Part shown: positions 63,142 through 64,000 of the stretch, one piece after another
Numbering within the stretch: the first letter of the stretch is position 1
How the letters are laid out: each line of letters begins with the position of its first letter
Source of the DNA: Blastomonas ursincola
GTDB taxonomy: Bacteria; Pseudomonadota; Alphaproteobacteria; Sphingomonadales; Sphingomonadaceae
Length of the DNA stretch: 64,000 nt
Direction: 5' to 3'
Assembly: GCF_013607875.1 (NCBI RefSeq)
Contig: NZ_VDES01000001.1
Location: forward strand, 434,001 to 498,000
Notes under the pieces: model-generated
What the model saw: only the letters and a program-made list of their open reading frames with translations
Told to the model about the DNA's origin: nothing
The model's database searches: none
Made by a program: the position numbers and the translations under genes

Positions 63142-64000
63142 TCAGGGCCTTGAGACGTCGGGACGCTCCACCGTCTCGCCGCCCAGCGCGCGGTAGAGCG
63201 TCACGCGATTGCTCGCCTCGACCAGCTGCGTCGTCAGCAGCGTGCGCTGCGCCTGATAAAGTGAGCGTTGCGCATCGAGGCTGGTGAGAAAGCTGTCGAG
63301 CCCGCCGCGATAGCGCATGTCGGTCAGGCGGAAGCTGTCCTCCGCCGCATCGACGAACGAGCGGTTGGCGCGCAACTGCTCGGAAATCGTGCCGCGCCGC
63401 GCCAGCGCATCGGCAACATCACGGAATGCCGCCTGGATCGCGCCTTCATAGCCCGCCAGCGCCGCATCGCGCTGCGCCTGGGTCTGCGCGACGCCTGCGC
63501 GCGCCGCCCCCCCGGCGAAGATCGAATAGCGCACCGTCTCACCCACAGAATAGTTGAACGCCGCACCGGTAAACAGGGTGGAGAGCGCGTTGCTCGCCAG
63601 GCCCGCCAGCCCGGTCAGCGTGATGCGCGGGAACAGCGCGGCGCGCGCTGCACCGATCTCCGCGTTGGCGGCGCGCAGTTCATATTCGGCCTGCAGCACA
63701 TCGGGGCGACGCAGCAATATGGTCGAATCGAGCCCGGCGGGCAGCACCCGCACCGCGTCGCCTGCATCGGCGATCGATTGCGGCAGCAGCGCCTCGTCGA
63801 GTGGCGCGCCCACCAGCAGTTGCAGCGCATTGATGTCCTGCGCCAATGCCGTGCGCTGCTGCGCGATATCGGCCTCGGCCGTCGCGAGGATCTGCTCGGC
63901 CTGGCGCAAATCGGTGCGCGGGGCGATGCCACCATCGAGCCGCAGCCGGGTCAGCTTCACCCGCTCGCGTGCGTTGGCGGCGGTGTCCTCGGCGAGCTTG
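63142..64000 (-). CDS. Outer-membrane efflux channel (OprM/NodT type), C-terminal part
   Basis: The open frame continues through the window edge, so only about 286 C-terminal residues are visible. They show the TolC-like repeat pattern: LTRLRLDGGIAPRTDLRQAE, LLRRPDVLQAEYELRAANAEIGAARAALFPRI, AAFRDVADALA and LTDMRYRGGLDSFLTSLDAQR with VTLYRALGGE at the end, all typical of RND efflux-associated factors. It should pair with an inner-membrane pump and adaptor encoded beyond the window. Confidence 0.9.
   Translation of the reverse strand, partial: KLAEDTAANARERVKLTRLRLDGGIAPRTDLRQAEQILATAEADIAQQRTALAQDINALQLLVGAPLDEALLPQSIADAGDAVRVLPAGLDSTILLRRPDVLQAEYELRAANAEIGAARAALFPRITLTGLAGLASNALSTLFTGAAFNYSVGETVRYSIFAGGAARAGVAQTQAQRDAALAGYEGAIQAAFRDVADALARRGTISEQLRANRSFVDAAEDSFRLTDMRYRGGLDSFLTSLDAQRSLYQAQRTLLTTQLVEASNRVTLYRALGGETVERPDVSRP

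Overview
The window is a stretch of ordinary chromosome from a GC-rich alphaproteobacterium, almost certainly a member of the Sphingomonadales. The evidence is the combination of GapR (DUF2312), DUF1244 and DUF2093 proteins, a cysteine-free L36, a split F-ATPase locus with paired b' and b subunits (atpI-B-E-F'-F, without the F1 genes), several TonB-dependent receptors with a Gln-terminated signal peptide followed by an IVVTG-type N terminus, and very GC-rich third codon positions. No prophage, insertion sequence, CRISPR array, rRNA or tRNA was seen. Most space is housekeeping genes, with small accessory insertions (two toxin-antitoxin pairs, one orphan ribbon-helix-helix protein, one low-GC orphan) and several palindromic intergenic repeats.

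Layout. 0-10 kb: a GMC alcohol oxidase-like flavoprotein, the helicase HrpB, a MATE exporter, a polyprenyl diphosphate synthase followed by two tightly coupled small membrane genes, a stand-alone chorismate mutase, an exported serine hydrolase and a small exported protein. 10-20 kb: pdxH-phzF pair, ABA4-like membrane protein, DnaJ-family co-chaperone, YihY-family membrane protein, fabI, aroC, MFS and SLC13-type transporters, and a small exported Cys-containing protein. 20-30 kb: M14 carboxypeptidase coupled to a DUF4136-like lipoprotein, rpmJ (L36), a HAD hydrolase, a phd-vapC module, pyk, DUF1244, gapR, a GNAT acetyltransferase, yebC, and ruvC-ruvA-hicB-hicA-ruvB, in which a toxin-antitoxin pair sits inside the Holliday-junction operon.

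30-41 kb is an iron/nutrient uptake block: a TonB receptor overlapping a PepSY membrane protein, preceded by a Fur-like palindrome, then two ~1000-residue TonB receptors flanking a small exported protein. 40-50 kb: M23 peptidase and DUF2093, xseA and purD with interlocked divergent start codons, leuB, recO with an upstream small RHH gene, an orphan of unknown function, and uvrC. 49.6-52.2 kb: Fo sector of the ATP synthase. 52.4-56.2 kb: ydbH-ynbE-ydbL envelope lipid-transport operon. 56-64 kb: radC, a BaiN/YhiN-type flavoprotein, a small membrane protein plus a chemoreceptor with a histidine-containing membrane sensor, a secreted double Tudor-like protein, a DEAD-box RNA helicase with a lysine-rich repeat tail, and the C-terminal part of an outer-membrane efflux channel cut by the window edge.

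Gene starts were moved inward from the longest open frame where a signal peptide, family N terminus, ribosome-binding site or neighbour overlap argued for it. All functional calls rest on motif recognition by eye; no database search was run.
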